NCBI GenBank assembly: GCA_964629765.1
Contig: CAZVTK010000064.1
Location: forward strand, 1 to 23,316
Length of the DNA: 23,316 bases
Direction: 5' to 3'
From: RCIO01 sp964629765
GTDB taxonomy: Bacteria; Pseudomonadota; Alphaproteobacteria; Rhizobiales; Rhizobiaceae
Positions within the stretch are counted from its first letter, which is position 1. Each line of letters starts with the position of its first letter. Shown piece by piece: positions 13,874 through 21,550 of the stretch. The position numbers and the translations under genes are program-made. The notes under the pieces were generated by a model. It was not told the origin of the DNA. It ran no database searches and worked only from the letters and a program-made list of their open reading frames with translations.

Positions 13874-14741
13874 ATGGCTACGTCAAACGACGACAGGTCA
13901 TCCAACATAGACTATATCGGTCTCGACCAGACTTCCGTCCCCTTCCTGCGGGATGAACTGGACAAGGGCGAGATCCGCGACGTCTCGGGCCGCTTCAACA
14001 ATCTCAACAATCCCGAATACGGCGCGGCGCAGGAGCCCTTCATCCGCATCACGCGGGCCGACGTGGGCGCCAACGGCGCGCCGCGCGGGGTCGACGCGAA
14101 CGGCGTGCAGACGCTGCCCAACGAGCGGGTGATCTCCAACACGATCTCCGACCAGGACGCGCCGACCAAGAGCGTGCAAGGGCAACGACTTCATCGACGG
14201 CGGCGCTGGCTGGGACACGGTCGATGCCGACGGCAAATCGACGGACTGGACGTTCAAGCGCAACCCCGACAATTCGGTCACCATGAAGCACGCCGTCCAC
14301 GGCACCAAGACGCTGGTCAATGTCGAGGGCATCTGGTTCGCCGGCGACAACAAGTGGAAGAAGACGGACGACTGGGTGGCGGCGAACCCGACCACGCCGA
14401 CCGATCCGACGACTCCCACCGAACCGGTGCCGGGCAAAGTGATCAACGGCACGTCGAAGGCCGAATACATCGTCGGCACGGCGGGCAACGACACGATCAA
14501 TGCCGGAGCCGGCGACGACGGCATCTATGCCGGCAAGGGCAACGACCGCATCGACGGCGGCAAGGGCTGGGACACGCTCGAGCTCAAAGGCAAGGTGAAG
14601 GACTACGTCTTCAGCGCCAACGGCGACGGGACCTACCTGCTCACCAGCACGCTCCACGGCAACAAGATCGTCGAGAACATCGAAGGCGTCTGGTTCACCG
14701 GGGAAAAGGTCTGGCACTATTTCGACGACCTCGCCGGCTGA
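13874..14741 (+). pseudogene. Remnant of an RTX protein (heme-peroxidase-like N-terminus, RTX secretion tail)
   Basis: The first frame (13874 to about 14175) encodes an N-terminus with RFNNLNNPEYGAAQEPFIRI and NERVISNTISDQDA, resembling the start of large secreted animal-type heme peroxidases with calcium-binding repeats. At about 14175 the frame breaks. A second frame, from about 14178 to the TGA at 14741, encodes RTX repeats (KGNDFIDGGAGWDT; GTAGNDTINAGAGDD; KGNDRIDGGKGWDT), a Thr/Pro linker and an end typical of type I secretion substrates. The peroxidase core, normally many hundreds of residues, is missing, so a large out-of-frame deletion is the simplest reading. An assembly collapse is the alternative. 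The exporter genes lie directly downstream. Confidence 0.8.
14178..14738 (+). repeat. Two tandem copies of an RTX/C-terminal secretion module
   Basis: Module 1 (14178-14375) and module 2 (14535-14738) encode about 66-residue units sharing KGND-IDGG-GWDT, a Lys/Asp-containing strand, an HG-K segment, N-EG-WF-G and a final W...DD. A linker rich in TPTDPTTPTEP and one further RTX repeat separate them. Identity is at protein level, with different codons, so the duplication is old. Confidence 0.75.
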
Positions 14742-14777
14742 CGCCGACGGCACAACGGTCGGAAGCCTGCACAGGAG

Positions 14778-14813
14778 CCCGCCGCGACAGTGTCGCGGCG
14801 GGTTTGGCTTTTT
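14778..14813 (+). terminator. Rho-independent terminator after the RTX gene
   Basis: CCCGCCGCGAC (14778-14788) and GTCGCGGCGGG (14792-14802) form a perfect 11-bp stem with a 3-base loop, followed by TTTGGCTTTTT. It isolates the RTX gene from the exporter operon. Confidence 0.9.
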
Positions 14814-14850
14814 CAGCAAGCAACCTGCGCTTAACCTTGATGGGCCGCGC

Positions 14851-14867
14851 TTAAGCCGCGCTTAACC
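14851..14867 (+). promoter_or_regulatory. Candidate CtrA box upstream of the type I secretion operon
   Basis: TTAA (14851-14854), seven bases, TTAACC (14862-14867) fits the alphaproteobacterial CtrA consensus TTAA-N7-TTAA(C). A third GCGCTTAA copy at 14827-14834 precedes it, and GCGCTTAA occurs three times in 39 bases. It lies 40-56 bases before the ABC transporter start. No clear -35/-10 pair was found. Confidence 0.4.
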
Positions 14868-14906
14868 ATAAGCGAACTATGTCTTCCGGTGTATTGGGGG
14901 CGTAGC

Positions 14907-16607
14907 ATGGGTTCCTTGCGTTCGATCGGCGTCGTCGCGTTCGGCCCGCACATGCGGGTGATGGCGATCTATTCGGTGGTGGCCAACCTCCTCGTCATCG
15001 CGCCGTCGATCCACATGCTCCAGGTCTACGACCGGGTGCTGCATGCGCGCTCGCTGTCCACCCTGCTCTACCTCACCCTGATCGTCGTCTTCGCCATGGT
15101 GGTGTGGGGCCTCGCCGACGCCGTGCGCAGCCGCGTCGCCATCCGCATCGCCTCGCGCTACGCCGTCACGGTGGCGCCCAAGCTGTTCGCCGTGCTGGCG
15201 CGCATGCCCAACGGGTCGATGGCCTGCGGCAGGGCGCTGCGCGACTTCGGCTCGGCGCGCGCCTTCATCGGCGGCAAGGCGTTCATCTCGCTGTTCGACG
15301 TGCCGTTCATCCCGGTCTATGTCGGCATCATGCTCCTGCTGCACTGGAGCCTCGCGCTGCTGACCGTCGTCGGCATCCTCTGCCTCGCCGCGCTGAGCTG
15401 GCTCAACATGGCCTCGACGGAGGCCGACCGCGAAAAGAGCCGCATGGCCGAGGGCGACGCCACCGGCTTCGCGCAGGCGACCTTCCAGCGCGTCGAGGAC
15501 ATGCGCGCGACCGGGCTGCTGCCGCGCTTCATGTCGATCTGGGGCGCCAAGATGTCGGTGGCGCTGAAGGAGAACGAGACGGCCGGCAGCCGCGGCGCGG
15601 CCTATCAGGCGGCGAGCAAGGCGGGGCGGCAGATCCTCCAGGTGCTGATCATGGCGCTCGGCGCCTTCCTCGTGCTCCGCAACGAGATGTCGGCCGGCAT
15701 GATCTTCATGGCCTCGATGATCTCGGGCAAGGCGCTGGCGCCGATCGACCAGCTCATCGGCGGCTGGGAGCAGATTTCCAAGGGATCGGCCGCGCTGCGC
15801 GACATCGAGGCGCTGACCGGGCCCGACAAGAGCGTGATGGCGCGCCAGCCGCTGCCGCGGCCGCAGGGCAGGCTCGTGGCGCACGAAGTGACCTTCGCGC
15901 CCGACCCCAAGCGGCCGGACAGGGCGGTGCTGCGCAAGATGGAGCTGGCGCTGGTGCCGGGCGAGACGGTGCTGGTGACCGGGCCGACCGGCGCCGGCAA
16001 GTCGTCGCTGCTGCGCATCATGGCCGGCGCGGTGGAGCCGACGACCGGGCGGATCGCGCTGGACGACGTCGACCGGCAGATCTGGCCGGCCGCCCAGTGG
16101 GGCGCCACAATCGGCTATGTGCCGCAGGAGATCGACTTCTTCCCCGGCACGGTGGCCGCCAACATCGCCCGCTTCGACCCCGACGCCACGCATGAGGCGA
16201 TCGTCGAGGCCGCACGCAAGGCCGGCGCGCACGATGTCATCGTCGCCCTGCCGGACGGCTACCGCACCATGCTCGGCACCACGCTGGCCTCACTCTCCTC
16301 CGGCCAGCGCCAGAAGATCGCGCTGGCGCGGGCCCTGTTCGGGTCGCCGCGCGTGCTGATCCTCGACGAGCCCAACGCCAATCTCGATCAGGCCGGCGAG
16401 CACGCCCTGCTGACGGCGCTGGCGGCGGCGCGCGCCGACGGCGCGGCGATCCTGCTGGCCGCCCACCGCACCAGCGTGCTGAAGGTGGTCGACCGTGCCT
16501 ACTATCTCGAAGGTGGCGAGTTGCGGCCGCTGCGCATGCAAGGCGAGCCGGCGCGCCCCATGCAGAAGGTGGACGCGCCCTCCATGGCGGAGGAGGAGCC
16601 CGCATGA
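14907..16607 (+). CDS. Type I secretion ABC transporter/permease (PrtD-like)
   Basis: The 566-residue inner-membrane exporter has an N-terminal transmembrane domain (helices around residues 17-37, 52-70, 133-165, 243-275) and a C-terminal ATPase. Walker A is GPTGAGKSS (359-367), the Q-loop Gln is near 407, the signature is LSSGQ (463-467, instead of the usual LSGGQ), Walker B is RVLILDEP (482-489) and the H-loop His is 520. There is no peptidase C39 domain, as in PrtD/AprD exporters of RTX proteins with C-terminal signals. ATG 14907 is preceded by GGGGG; an in-frame GTG at 14889 is less likely. Its stop overlaps the next gene by four bases. Natural cargo: the neighbouring RTX protein, now broken. 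Confidence 0.93.
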   Translation: MGSLRSIGVVAFGPHMRVMAIYSVVANLLVIAPSIHMLQVYDRVLHARSLSTLLYLTLIVVFAMVVWGLADAVRSRVAIRIASRYAVTVAPKLFAVLARMPNGSMACGRALRDFGSARAFIGGKAFISLFDVPFIPVYVGIMLLLHWSLALLTVVGILCLAALSWLNMASTEADREKSRMAEGDATGFAQATFQRVEDMRATGLLPRFMSIWGAKMSVALKENETAGSRGAAYQAASKAGRQILQVLIMALGAFLVLRNEMSAGMIFMASMISGKALAPIDQLIGGWEQISKGSAALRDIEALTGPDKSVMARQPLPRPQGRLVAHEVTFAPDPKRPDRAVLRKMELALVPGETVLVTGPTGAGKSSLLRIMAGAVEPTTGRIALDDVDRQIWPAAQWGATIGYVPQEIDFFPGTVAANIARFDPDATHEAIVEAARKAGAHDVIVALPDGYRTMLGTTLASLSSGQRQKIALARALFGSPRVLILDEPNANLDQAGEHALLTALAAARADGAAILLAAHRTSVLKVVDRAYYLEGGELRPLRMQGEPARPMQKVDAPSMAEEEPA

Positions 16608-18031
16608 GCATGGCGCGCGAACCCATGGTGCCCATCCGCGAGGCCCGCGAAGGGCAGCGCACCGACGACATGCGCGGTAGCTGGGCGCAGGACGTCGAGA
16701 TCGGCGTCGCCGACGTCACCGGCCGCGCCACGCGCTGGCTGATGGCCGCGTCCGCGATCTTCGTCGGCTGGGCGGTGCTGTTCCCGCTGAGCTCGGCCGT
16801 GGTCGCCGAAGGCACGGTCGCGGCGACAGGCCAGAACAAGGTGGTGCAGCACCGCACCGGCGGCGTGATCCAGGAAATTCTCTTCGGCGACGGCGACGCG
16901 GTGAAGGCGGGGCAGCCGATCATGACGCTGGACCCCATCAACGACCAGGCCGAGCTGACCAGGCTGCGCGGGCGCATGGCCGTGCTCACCGCCATGCGCA
17001 TGCGGCTCGACGCCGAGAACGAGGATGCGTCGGGGCTGGTCGCCACCGCCAGTCTCTCGCTGCGCGGCGGCCGCGACGTGCCGGCCTTCGTCGACCCCGC
17101 CATGACCGCCTCGACCGTCGGCAGCGCCGTCGAGGCGCGGCTGATCGAGGAACAGCAGCGCGAATTCCAGCGCGGGCGCGAGGCGCTGCGCGCCGAGCTC
17201 GACGGGCTGATGTCGCGCATGGACGCGCTGGAGCAGCGCCGCGCGGGGCTGGAGCAACGGCTGGCCAAGACCGACGAATCCGTTTCGATCCTGGCGCGGC
17301 AGGTGGAGGCGATGCGCCCGCTGGCGCGCGCCGGCCACATCGCCCGCAAGACGCTGTGGGACGCGGAGCAGACGCTGCTGTCGCGCATGAGCGAGCTCGA
17401 CGGCATCCGCGCCGAGGAAAGCGCGCTGGTCGACGAGATCGCCGAGACGGACGCCAAGCTGACGCAGGCGCGCATGAGCGACCGGCGGATGACCTCGGGC
17501 CGGCTCACCGAGGTGATGGCCGAGATCGCGCAGATCGCAGACCAGATCCGCGCCGCCGAGACCGCGGTCGCCTCCGCGCGGGTGCGGGCGCCGGCAGACG
17601 GCACGCTGGTCCATATGAAGCACACGACGGTGGGCGCGGTCGCCGCGCCCGGCGAGGTGCTGGCGCAGGTGGTGCCGGCGGATGCGGAGCTGACCTTCGT
17701 GGCGCGCGTCTCGCCGGCCGACATCGCCTATGTGCATGTCGGCCAGAGCGCGCGCGTGCGCGTCACCGCGCTCAATGCGCGGCTCTACGACGACGTGCCG
17801 GGCGAGGTGAGCCTCGTGCCGGCCGACGCCAACCTCGACGAGCGCACCGGGCAGCATTTCTTCGCGGTCGAGGTCAAGCTCGCGCCCGGCCCGACCGACG
17901 GCGCCGGCCAGCGTATCCTCGGCTCCGGCATGCTCGGCGAAGCCTTCATCGACGGCGACGCGCGCACCTTCGCCTCCTATCTGTTCCGGCCCATCAGCGA
18001 CAGCCTGAGCCGCAGCTTCCGGGAGCACTGA
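16604..18031 (+). CDS. Type I secretion membrane fusion protein (HlyD/PrtE-like)
   Basis: The 475-residue periplasmic adaptor is anchored by one N-terminal transmembrane helix (about 44-66, WLMAASAIFVGWAVLFPLSS). A lipoyl-like half follows (VQHRTGGVIQEILFGDGDAV, 81-100), then long coiled coils (about 110-320), the second lipoyl half (VRAPADGTLVHMKHTTVGAV) and a beta barrel with VSPADIAYVHVGQSARVRV. It bridges the ABC exporter and the TolC-like channel. ATG 16604 overlaps the exporter stop (ATGA), and the next gene starts two bases after its own stop, so the three form one operon. Confidence 0.93.
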   Translation: MSMAREPMVPIREAREGQRTDDMRGSWAQDVEIGVADVTGRATRWLMAASAIFVGWAVLFPLSSAVVAEGTVAATGQNKVVQHRTGGVIQEILFGDGDAVKAGQPIMTLDPINDQAELTRLRGRMAVLTAMRMRLDAENEDASGLVATASLSLRGGRDVPAFVDPAMTASTVGSAVEARLIEEQQREFQRGREALRAELDGLMSRMDALEQRRAGLEQRLAKTDESVSILARQVEAMRPLARAGHIARKTLWDAEQTLLSRMSELDGIRAEESALVDEIAETDAKLTQARMSDRRMTSGRLTEVMAEIAQIADQIRAAETAVASARVRAPADGTLVHMKHTTVGAVAAPGEVLAQVVPADAELTFVARVSPADIAYVHVGQSARVRVTALNARLYDDVPGEVSLVPADANLDERTGQHFFAVEVKLAPGPTDGAGQRILGSGMLGEAFIDGDARTFASYLFRPISDSLSRSFREH

Positions 18032-18033
18032 CG

Positions 18034-19665
18034 ATGCGTCTGCGCCTCGGGCTGCTTCTCGCCGCCCTCGCCGTGCAGCCGCACGGCGCGCCGGCGCAGG
18101 AGCGCGCGCCGCTGGAGCTGACCATCGGCAAGCTGCGCGACGGGGCCCCTGCGCTAAAAGGGTCGCTGCAAGGGCTGCGCGGCGGACATGCCGGGCACGG
18201 CGCCCGACCGACCCAGAAGCCCGCGCATGCTCCCCGCCAGCAGCGCCCCGAAAGCCCAGTCGCACGCACGAGCGTCGATCCCGTCACCACGGCCGGCATC
18301 CCGGCCGGGTCGTATCATTCCGCCGGGCCGCTGCGGCAGAGCATCGTCGCGGTCGACGGCACGGCAGCCGTCGCCATGGCCATCGCCTCGTCGGCGCTGC
18401 TGCGCAGCTATCTCGCCGACGAGGACGCCGCCGCCGCGCGCGTGCTCGGCGCGCGGCTCGCCTTCGTGCCGTCGCTCACGGCGAGCCTGCGGCTCACCGA
18501 CGGGCCGGAGGATTTCAACAGCCTCGGCAACCCGACCGTGCAGGGCGGCCTGTCGCTGACGGCGACGATCTTCGACGGCGGCCGGCGCATCAACGCGCTG
18601 CGCGGCGCGCGCAGCGCACTGGCCGGCGCTGTCCACGACGCGGAAGCGGCCCGCAACCAGATCGCGGCCGAGACGCTGGCGACGATCGTGGAGCTGGACT
18701 TCGCGCAGAGCCAGGCGGCGATCCTGTCCGGCTCGCTACGGGAGCTCGGCGGCACGCTGGCCGCCGTGCGGGCGCGCCGCAACGCCGGGCTCGCCAGCGA
18801 GGGCGAGGTCGCCGAGGTGGAGGCCGAGATCGCCGAGCTGCGGCGCGGCCTTGCCGCCGCCGAGGGCGCGGCGGCCAAGGCCGGCGCGGGGCTGCGGGGG
18901 CAGCTCGGCGCCGAGGTGGCGGGCGTGCCCTCCATGCCCCATCTGGAGGGCCTGCTGGCGATGGGGCCCGAGCGGCTGGCCGAGCAGGCGCGCCTCAACA
19001 ATCCGCGCGTGCTCGCGACCTGGAACCGGGCGACGGCGGCAAGCTTCAGCCACAAGGCAGCGCTGGGCAAATATCTGCCGCGGCTCGAATTCGCCGCCGA
19101 CTACGGCGCCTACCGCAATTTCGGGCCGCAGGCGGACCCCAGCGGCCTGACCGTGGGCCTGACCCTGCGCGTGCCGCTGGTGCAGGCGAGCACGGTCGCC
19201 GAGGTGCGCGAGGCGCGCGCGCTGGCCGCGGCGGCGCGCTACAGGGCCATCGACGAAGCGATACGCTTCGACACGCAGGTGCGCGTCGACTGGGCGGAGC
19301 ACCAGGCGGCGGGCGAGCGCGAGACCCATGCCGCGCGCAAGGTCGCGGCGCTGCGGCGCGCGCTGGCCTCGCGACGGGCGCAATACGATGCCGGGCTCAT
19401 TCCGGTCGACGACGTGCTGGTGCTGTCGCGGCAGGTGGCGCAAGCGCGCGTGCAGGAGGCCGAGGCGCGCAGCCAGCGGGTCGCGGTGGGCGTGGCGCTG
19501 GCGGCCGGCGCCGGCCTGCTGGTGCCGCAGGTCGACGGGCACTCGGCCTATCAGGGGGGCTATCAGCGCGCGCCGGTGCGCTCGTTCGACCAGTTCGGAC
19601 CGGCGGACGCCGCTGGCCTCCCCGGCGTCTCCGTCCGCCGCCGGCCGCAGGCGACGGCCTGGTAG
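18034..19665 (+). CDS. TolC-family outer membrane channel protein
   Basis: The 543-residue protein has a signal peptide (MRLRLGLLLAALAVQPHGAPA, probable cleavage after the Ala-Gln region). A low-complexity linker runs to about residue 90, followed by the two outer-membrane-efflux repeats: ALLRSYLADEDAAAARVLGARLAFVPSL ... LSLTATIFDGG (first half) and the corresponding RLNNPRVLATWNRATAASFSHKAALGKYLPRLEF ... LTLRVPLVQAS (second half), with long helical coiled segments after each. GGGAG at 18021-18025 is the ribosome binding site. It completes the type I secretion system. The Ala/Gly/Arg-rich segment around residues 40-85 has no family counterpart that I recognise. Confidence 0.9.
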   Translation: MRLRLGLLLAALAVQPHGAPAQERAPLELTIGKLRDGAPALKGSLQGLRGGHAGHGARPTQKPAHAPRQQRPESPVARTSVDPVTTAGIPAGSYHSAGPLRQSIVAVDGTAAVAMAIASSALLRSYLADEDAAAARVLGARLAFVPSLTASLRLTDGPEDFNSLGNPTVQGGLSLTATIFDGGRRINALRGARSALAGAVHDAEAARNQIAAETLATIVELDFAQSQAAILSGSLRELGGTLAAVRARRNAGLASEGEVAEVEAEIAELRRGLAAAEGAAAKAGAGLRGQLGAEVAGVPSMPHLEGLLAMGPERLAEQARLNNPRVLATWNRATAASFSHKAALGKYLPRLEFAADYGAYRNFGPQADPSGLTVGLTLRVPLVQASTVAEVREARALAAAARYRAIDEAIRFDTQVRVDWAEHQAAGERETHAARKVAALRRALASRRAQYDAGLIPVDDVLVLSRQVAQARVQEAEARSQRVAVGVALAAGAGLLVPQVDGHSAYQGGYQRAPVRSFDQFGPADAAGLPGVSVRRRPQATAW

Positions 19666-19681
19666 GCCGCCATACGGCCTA
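19663..19681. terminator. Bidirectional hairpin formed by two convergent stop codons
   Basis: TAGGCCG (19663-19669) and CGGCCTA (19675-19681) pair around CCATA. The outer TAG triplets are exactly the stop codons of the TolC-like gene (plus strand) and the BASS gene (minus strand). No T-run follows on either side. Confidence 0.5.
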
Positions 19682-20590
19682 TGCGGGAGCGGGCTCCGGC
19701 GCCGTGCGCTTGAACCAGCTTGCGACCGCGAGGCCGGAAACCGCGTGCCAGATGCCCCAGAACGCAGCGGCGACGGTCATGCCGCCGAGCCCGCCGAAGA
19801 AGGCGAAGATGAGGATCAGGCCGAGGCCGGAATTCTGGATCCCGCTTTCGATGGTGATCGCCCGCCGGTCCGCCTCGCCGGTGCGCGCGAGCGTCGCCAC
19901 GACGTAGCCGGCGAGCAGCGCCAGACCGTTGTGCAGCACCACCAGCAGCGCCACCTGCCCGACATAGCCGAGGAAGAAGCTCCAGTTCGCCGCCAGCGCG
20001 GCGACGATGAAGCCGACGAAGATCAGCATCGAGACGACCTGCAACAGCTTGCGGATCCGCGCGGCGAGCGCGGGCAAGCGCGCATTGGCCAGCATGCCGA
20101 GCGTCATCGGCAGGACCAGGAGCAGCAGCACGGCATAGAGCACCGACAGCGGATCGATCTCGGTGGCGCGCAGGATCTCGCGCGTCGGGCCGTAGAGGCT
20201 ACCCCAGAAGGCGATGTTGAGCGGCGTCACGACCGGAGCGACGACGGTGGTGAAGGCGCTCATGGACACCGACAGAGCAAGGTTGCCCCGCGACCGGTGC
20301 GTGAGGAAATTCGAGATGTTGCCGCCCGGGCAGGCCGCGACGAGGATCAGGCCGAGCGCGATGCTGGGCCGCGGCTCGAGCACCACGACCAGCACGAAGG
20401 TGAGCGCGGGCACCGCGATGAATTGCGAGAACATGCCGGCGAGAAAGGATTTCGGCCGGCGCGAGACCTCCCTGAAATCGCTCGTCTTCAGGTCGAGCGC
20501 GATGGAGAACATCACGATGCACAGGATCGCGTTCAGAAGGTTCAGCGATGCCGGGCTGAAATTGAGGACGATGTCGTCGATGTCGGTCAA
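19679..20590 (-). CDS. BASS-family (bile acid:sodium symporter-like) membrane transporter
   Basis: The 303-residue inner-membrane protein has about nine or ten transmembrane helices. It carries the two BASS family motifs: AACPGGNISNFLTHRSRGNLALSV (about 85-108, sodium-site region) and ITIESGIQNSGLGLIL (about 241-256, ExGxQN). Members import organic anions with sodium; the substrate here is unknown. The start is TTG at 20590-20588, which overlaps the stop of the upstream broken monooxygenase gene (TTGA) and is preceded by GGGGGGAAG; the next in-frame Met would lose the first helix. It appears intact although its operon partner has decayed, so it may now lack normal expression. Confidence 0.88.
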   Translation of the reverse strand: MTDIDDIVLNFSPASLNLLNAILCIVMFSIALDLKTSDFREVSRRPKSFLAGMFSQFIAVPALTFVLVVVLEPRPSIALGLILVAACPGGNISNFLTHRSRGNLALSVSMSAFTTVVAPVVTPLNIAFWGSLYGPTREILRATEIDPLSVLYAVLLLLVLPMTLGMLANARLPALAARIRKLLQVVSMLIFVGFIVAALAANWSFFLGYVGQVALLVVLHNGLALLAGYVVATLARTGEADRRAITIESGIQNSGLGLILIFAFFGGLGGMTVAAAFWGIWHAVSGLAVASWFKRTAPEPAPA

Positions 20591-21014
20591 GTCTTCCCCC
20601 CGAGCGCGACGATGCGCTGCCGAACCGCCTTCCTGAGCGCGGTCTTCTCGACGTAATAGGCCATGCGCGGCAGGCTCAGATAGTCCATGCCGCCGGTCAG
20701 CCGCTCGAAGCCGGCCGCCTTATCCGCCTGGATGCGCTGCGCGGCCTCGCTACCGTCGCGCAGGCCGGCGATGTAGCGCGCCGCTATCTCGGCCTGCTCG
20801 TGCCGGCCCTGCCATGCGCTTTGACGAGATCAGGTGCGCGCTCGTACATGGTCGAGCACGGCCCCTCGATGTCCCACAGGCCGTGGACGTCGGAATGCAG
20901 CTCGAAACCTTGTTACGGGACGCCTTGCTCCACCGGCACCTTGGCGGCGGCAAGCCCGGTCGGGCCGGCGCCGATCGGCGCGAAGGCGGGGGCGGCCCTA
21001 CGGGTGCCGGTCAT
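20587..21014 (-). pseudogene. Flavin-containing monooxygenase (FMO) remnant with internal deletion and frameshifts
   Basis: From ATG 21014 the minus strand encodes a Rossmann start (APIGAGPTGLAAAKVPVEQG), then a stop. Shifted frames encode FELHSDVHGLWDIEG, STMYE and AHLISSKRMA, the conserved FMO string MYESAHLISSK. The sequence then jumps to a C-terminal piece of about 75 residues (AWQGRHEQAEIAARYIAGLR ... GGMDYLSLPRMAYYVEKTAL) ending at TGA 20589-20587. The catalytic core, about 300 residues, is missing. GAGGGGGG upstream of the ATG looks like an original ribosome binding site. The stop overlaps the BASS start, so the two were once an operon, perhaps uptake plus oxidation of an S- or N-compound. 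Confidence 0.8.
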
Positions 21015-21237
21015 TGTTCGCCCCCCTCACACCGCGGCGATACAGGAAGCACCGAATCGCCCGCGCGTGTCGATACCGGCTCGTGCATTTGCAACCTCGC
21101 GACGCCGGCCGGGGCATGGCTCCGGCTGCGCCGCGGGAGGCGACGATGAAATCGCGGATCTTTGCGCCTGCGCAAAGACGGGGCGGCGGCCACATGACAG
21201 ACTGGCATCGACCGATATGCTGCAAGGAGATGGCAGG
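21015..21237. other. Intergenic region with an 18-bp perfect inverted repeat
   Basis: No gene is supported here. It contains CTTTGCGCCTGCGCAAAG (21160-21177), two perfect 8-base arms around CT, which looks like a dimer-binding operator or a small hairpin. ATGACA (21194-21199) and TATGCT (21216-21221), 16 bases apart, may be a weak promoter for the small membrane peptide. Confidence 0.45.
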
Positions 21238-21342
21238 ATGACCGACCCCAAGCCCGAGCGCGAGAGCACGCTGATGGCGATGCTGATCGGCGGCCTCGTC
21301 ATGATTCTCGTCGGGGCCGTCGTGGTGGTCATGTTCGTGTGA
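21238..21342 (+). CDS. Small single-pass membrane peptide (34 residues)
   Basis: The peptide has a charged N-terminus (MTDPKPERES) and one hydrophobic helix (about residues 12-34, LMAMLIGGLVMILVGAVVVV then MFV), so it should sit in the inner membrane with the N-terminus in the cytoplasm. AAGGAG at 21224-21229, eight bases before the ATG, is among the best ribosome binding sites in the window, and a palindrome lies 60 bases upstream. I do not recognise a family. It is surrounded by decayed genes yet intact. It could be a leftover or a functional small protein; the strong start signal favours translation. Confidence 0.6.
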   Translation: MTDPKPERESTLMAMLIGGLVMILVGAVVVVMFV

Positions 21343-21550
21343 GGCTTGGAATCCGGCGCGGCAGCGCCTCGGCGGTCGGGTCGCTCGGCAGCACGCGGTT
21401 TCTCCCGCGGGTATGCCGGGCCGCCTCATCGGGGAGCGCTGTGGCTGCGTCGTCCGTGGCGTCGATCGCCGACACGGCGGCCTCATGGCGCAAGCTGTCT
21501 CGATGCTGCGCACCGATACCGCGACGGTATAGCGCGCCACAGTGGTATCG

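Noticed and set aside
14160..14185. Programmed frameshift in the RTX gene
   Set aside because: There is no slippery heptamer, and a large domain is missing between the two frames, so deletion is the simpler explanation.
14877..16232. 451-residue minus-strand open frame opposite the ABC exporter
   Set aside because: Low-complexity His/Arg/Gln-rich shadow; the exporter strand carries Walker motifs and overlaps properly with its neighbours.
16502..18265. 587-residue minus-strand open frame opposite the membrane fusion protein
   Set aside because: Shadow frame without recognisable domains.
20750..20953. 67-residue minus-strand frame in the FMO remnant as a gene
   Set aside because: It contains the FMO fragment AHLISSKRMA and is a piece of the pseudogene, not an independent protein.
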